A DNA stretch of 7,525 nucleotides from Thermoanaerobacterium sp. (GTDB lineage: Bacteria > Bacillota > Thermoanaerobacteria > Thermoanaerobacterales > Thermoanaerobacteraceae), in NCBI GenBank assembly GCA_029960905.1, contig JASBVU010000087.1:1-7525 (forward strand), in the 5' to 3' direction. The translations under genes were made by a program, and so were the position numbers. The notes below the pieces were generated by a model that saw only the letters and a program-made list of their open reading frames with translations, was not told where the DNA came from and searched no databases. Every line of letters starts with the position of its first letter. Position 1 is the first letter of the stretch. This document shows, in pieces, positions 6,964 to 7,525 of this stretch.

Positions 6964-6993
6964 ATTTTATCATATTTTTAATAATTTTACCAA
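6964..6993 (-). promoter_or_regulatory. Candidate promoter for fprA
   Basis: On the minus strand TTGGTA (6988-6993) and TAAAAT (6964-6969) are 18 bases apart, and the -10 carries an extended TG one base upstream (TGATAAAAT). An alternative reading is TTGAGT (6994-6999) with TATGAT (6969-6974), spacer 19. Either would start transcription roughly 15-20 bases before the fprA ribosome-binding site. Such AT-rich DNA gives many near matches, so this is a candidate only. Confidence 0.45.
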
Positions 6994-7014
6994 ACTCAAC
7001 ACAAAATATGTAAT
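6986..7014 (+). promoter_or_regulatory. Candidate promoter for the divergent membrane-protein gene
   Basis: On the plus strand TTTACC (6986-6991) and TGTAAT (7009-7014) are 17 bases apart, matching 4/6 and 5/6 of the sigma-A consensus. Transcription would start near 7021, giving a leader of about 33 bases with a GAGGTG ribosome-binding site at 7043-7048. Its -35 box shares bases with the proposed fprA -35 box on the other strand. Confidence 0.4.
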
Positions 7015-7053
7015 TGAAACGAGTAAATAAAACGTAAAAAATGAGGTGTTACA

Positions 7054-7525
7054 GTGGTAAACATAACTACAACACATGTTGTTTACTTAATCTCGATATT
7101 TGTAATATTTTTATTTATGGTTTTTCGAAAAGACATAATTTTCCCTTGTATTGTAGGTATCTTTGCTGTAGCATTGTCACAAACTAAAAATGTATTGAGA
7201 TCTATAGAAATTTTGTATTCTTCTGTCTTTGTCTCTGGAAAAGAACTTTGGCAGGTAATACTTATCATATCCTTGATTATTGCCATGTCACGTGCACTTG
7301 ATGACATTGGCGCAGATATTGTTATAACAAAACCATTATTGAGATTTCTAAACTCTCCAAGCAAAACTTTCTGGATCGTCGGCACAGTAATGATGATCTT
7401 ATCTCTTTTCTTGTGGCCATCACCTGCCGTTGGCTTAATAGGTGCTGTCTTAATCGGACCTGTCTTGAAATCAGGCTTTGATGAATTGAGTTTTGCGTCA
7501 TTAGTAACCATATTTGGCTTTGGTG
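7054..7525 (+). CDS. Integral membrane protein, transporter-like, 3' end cut by window edge
   Basis: This is an open frame of 157 codons from GTG 7054 to the right edge, so only the N-terminal part is present. GAGGTG at 7043-7048 lies 5 bases before the GTG, and the first in-frame ATG is residue 22, inside the first membrane segment. The protein is very hydrophobic, with likely membrane segments near residues 8-24, 27-42, 66-80, 105-121 and 124-138. Charged or helix-breaking motifs lie between them: SRALDDIGAD (79-88), and WPSPAVGLIGAVLIGP (121-136) with Pro and Gly inside a hydrophobic run, as is common in ion-coupled secondary transporters. There is no signal peptide beyond the first segment. 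I cannot name the family; a gluconate-symporter- or antiporter-like permease is a guess. It diverges from fprA across 112 bases. The long antisense frame at 7083-7511 is its shadow. Confidence 0.8.
   Translation, partial: MVNITTTHVVYLISIFVIFLFMVFRKDIIFPCIVGIFAVALSQTKNVLRSIEILYSSVFVSGKELWQVILIISLIIAMSRALDDIGADIVITKPLLRFLNSPSKTFWIVGTVMMILSLFLWPSPAVGLIGAVLIGPVLKSGFDELSFASLVTIFGFG

Noticed and set aside
7014..7042. TTGAAA with AAAAAT 17 bases later as a plus-strand promoter
   Set aside because: The -10 would touch the ribosome-binding site at 7043, and transcription would begin at about the start codon, removing that site.
7083..7511. Minus-strand open frame of 142 codons
   Set aside because: It is Lys/Ile/Thr-rich low-grade sequence, exactly antisense to a hydrophobic plus-strand frame that has a proper ribosome-binding site. 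No such site was evident to me for the antisense frame.

Overview
The window looks like chromosome from a low-GC, anaerobic Gram-positive bacterium, probably a thermophilic clostridium of the Thermoanaerobacterium/Thermoanaerobacter type. The evidence is AT-rich DNA, strong GAGGTG/AGGAGG ribosome-binding sites, several TTG starts, a class A flavodiiron protein typical of strict anaerobes, and a lipoprotein-anchored binding protein. The genus is an inference from style and gene content, not a match.

All but one of the genes lie on the minus strand. Reading in their direction of transcription (right to left): a flavodiiron protein FprA (5763-6941); a perfect 16-bp inverted repeat that overlaps its stop codon; a tight cluster of a UbiD-like decarboxylase (4272-5708), a UbiA-like prenyltransferase (3422-4288) and a UbiX-like flavin prenyltransferase (2845-3417); a complete ABC importer of the nitrate/sulfonate/NMT1 type, with lipoprotein (1865-2806), ATPase (1080-1832) and permease (346-1083); and a small unrecognised gene that runs off the left edge (<1-269). 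The only plus-strand gene is an integral membrane protein at 7054->7525, diverging from fprA and cut by the right edge.

The UbiD/UbiA/UbiX trio is the set expected for the late steps of menaquinone synthesis by the futalosine route. UbiX makes prenylated FMN, UbiD uses it to decarboxylate, and UbiA attaches the polyprenyl tail to the naphthoate ring. Overlapping reading frames (ubiD/ubiA 17 nt, ATPase/permease probably 4 nt) and short gaps (4 to 38 nt) suggest one transcript from ubiD to the permease. Having a dedicated importer in this operon is the most interesting point: it may import an aromatic or futalosine-like precursor, making the block a quinone-precursor salvage unit. No early futalosine genes, polyprenyl synthase or quinone methyltransferase are visible here. 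The substrate remains a hypothesis.

No RNA genes, CRISPR arrays, insertion sequences or riboswitches were seen. No gap between genes exceeds about 115 bases.
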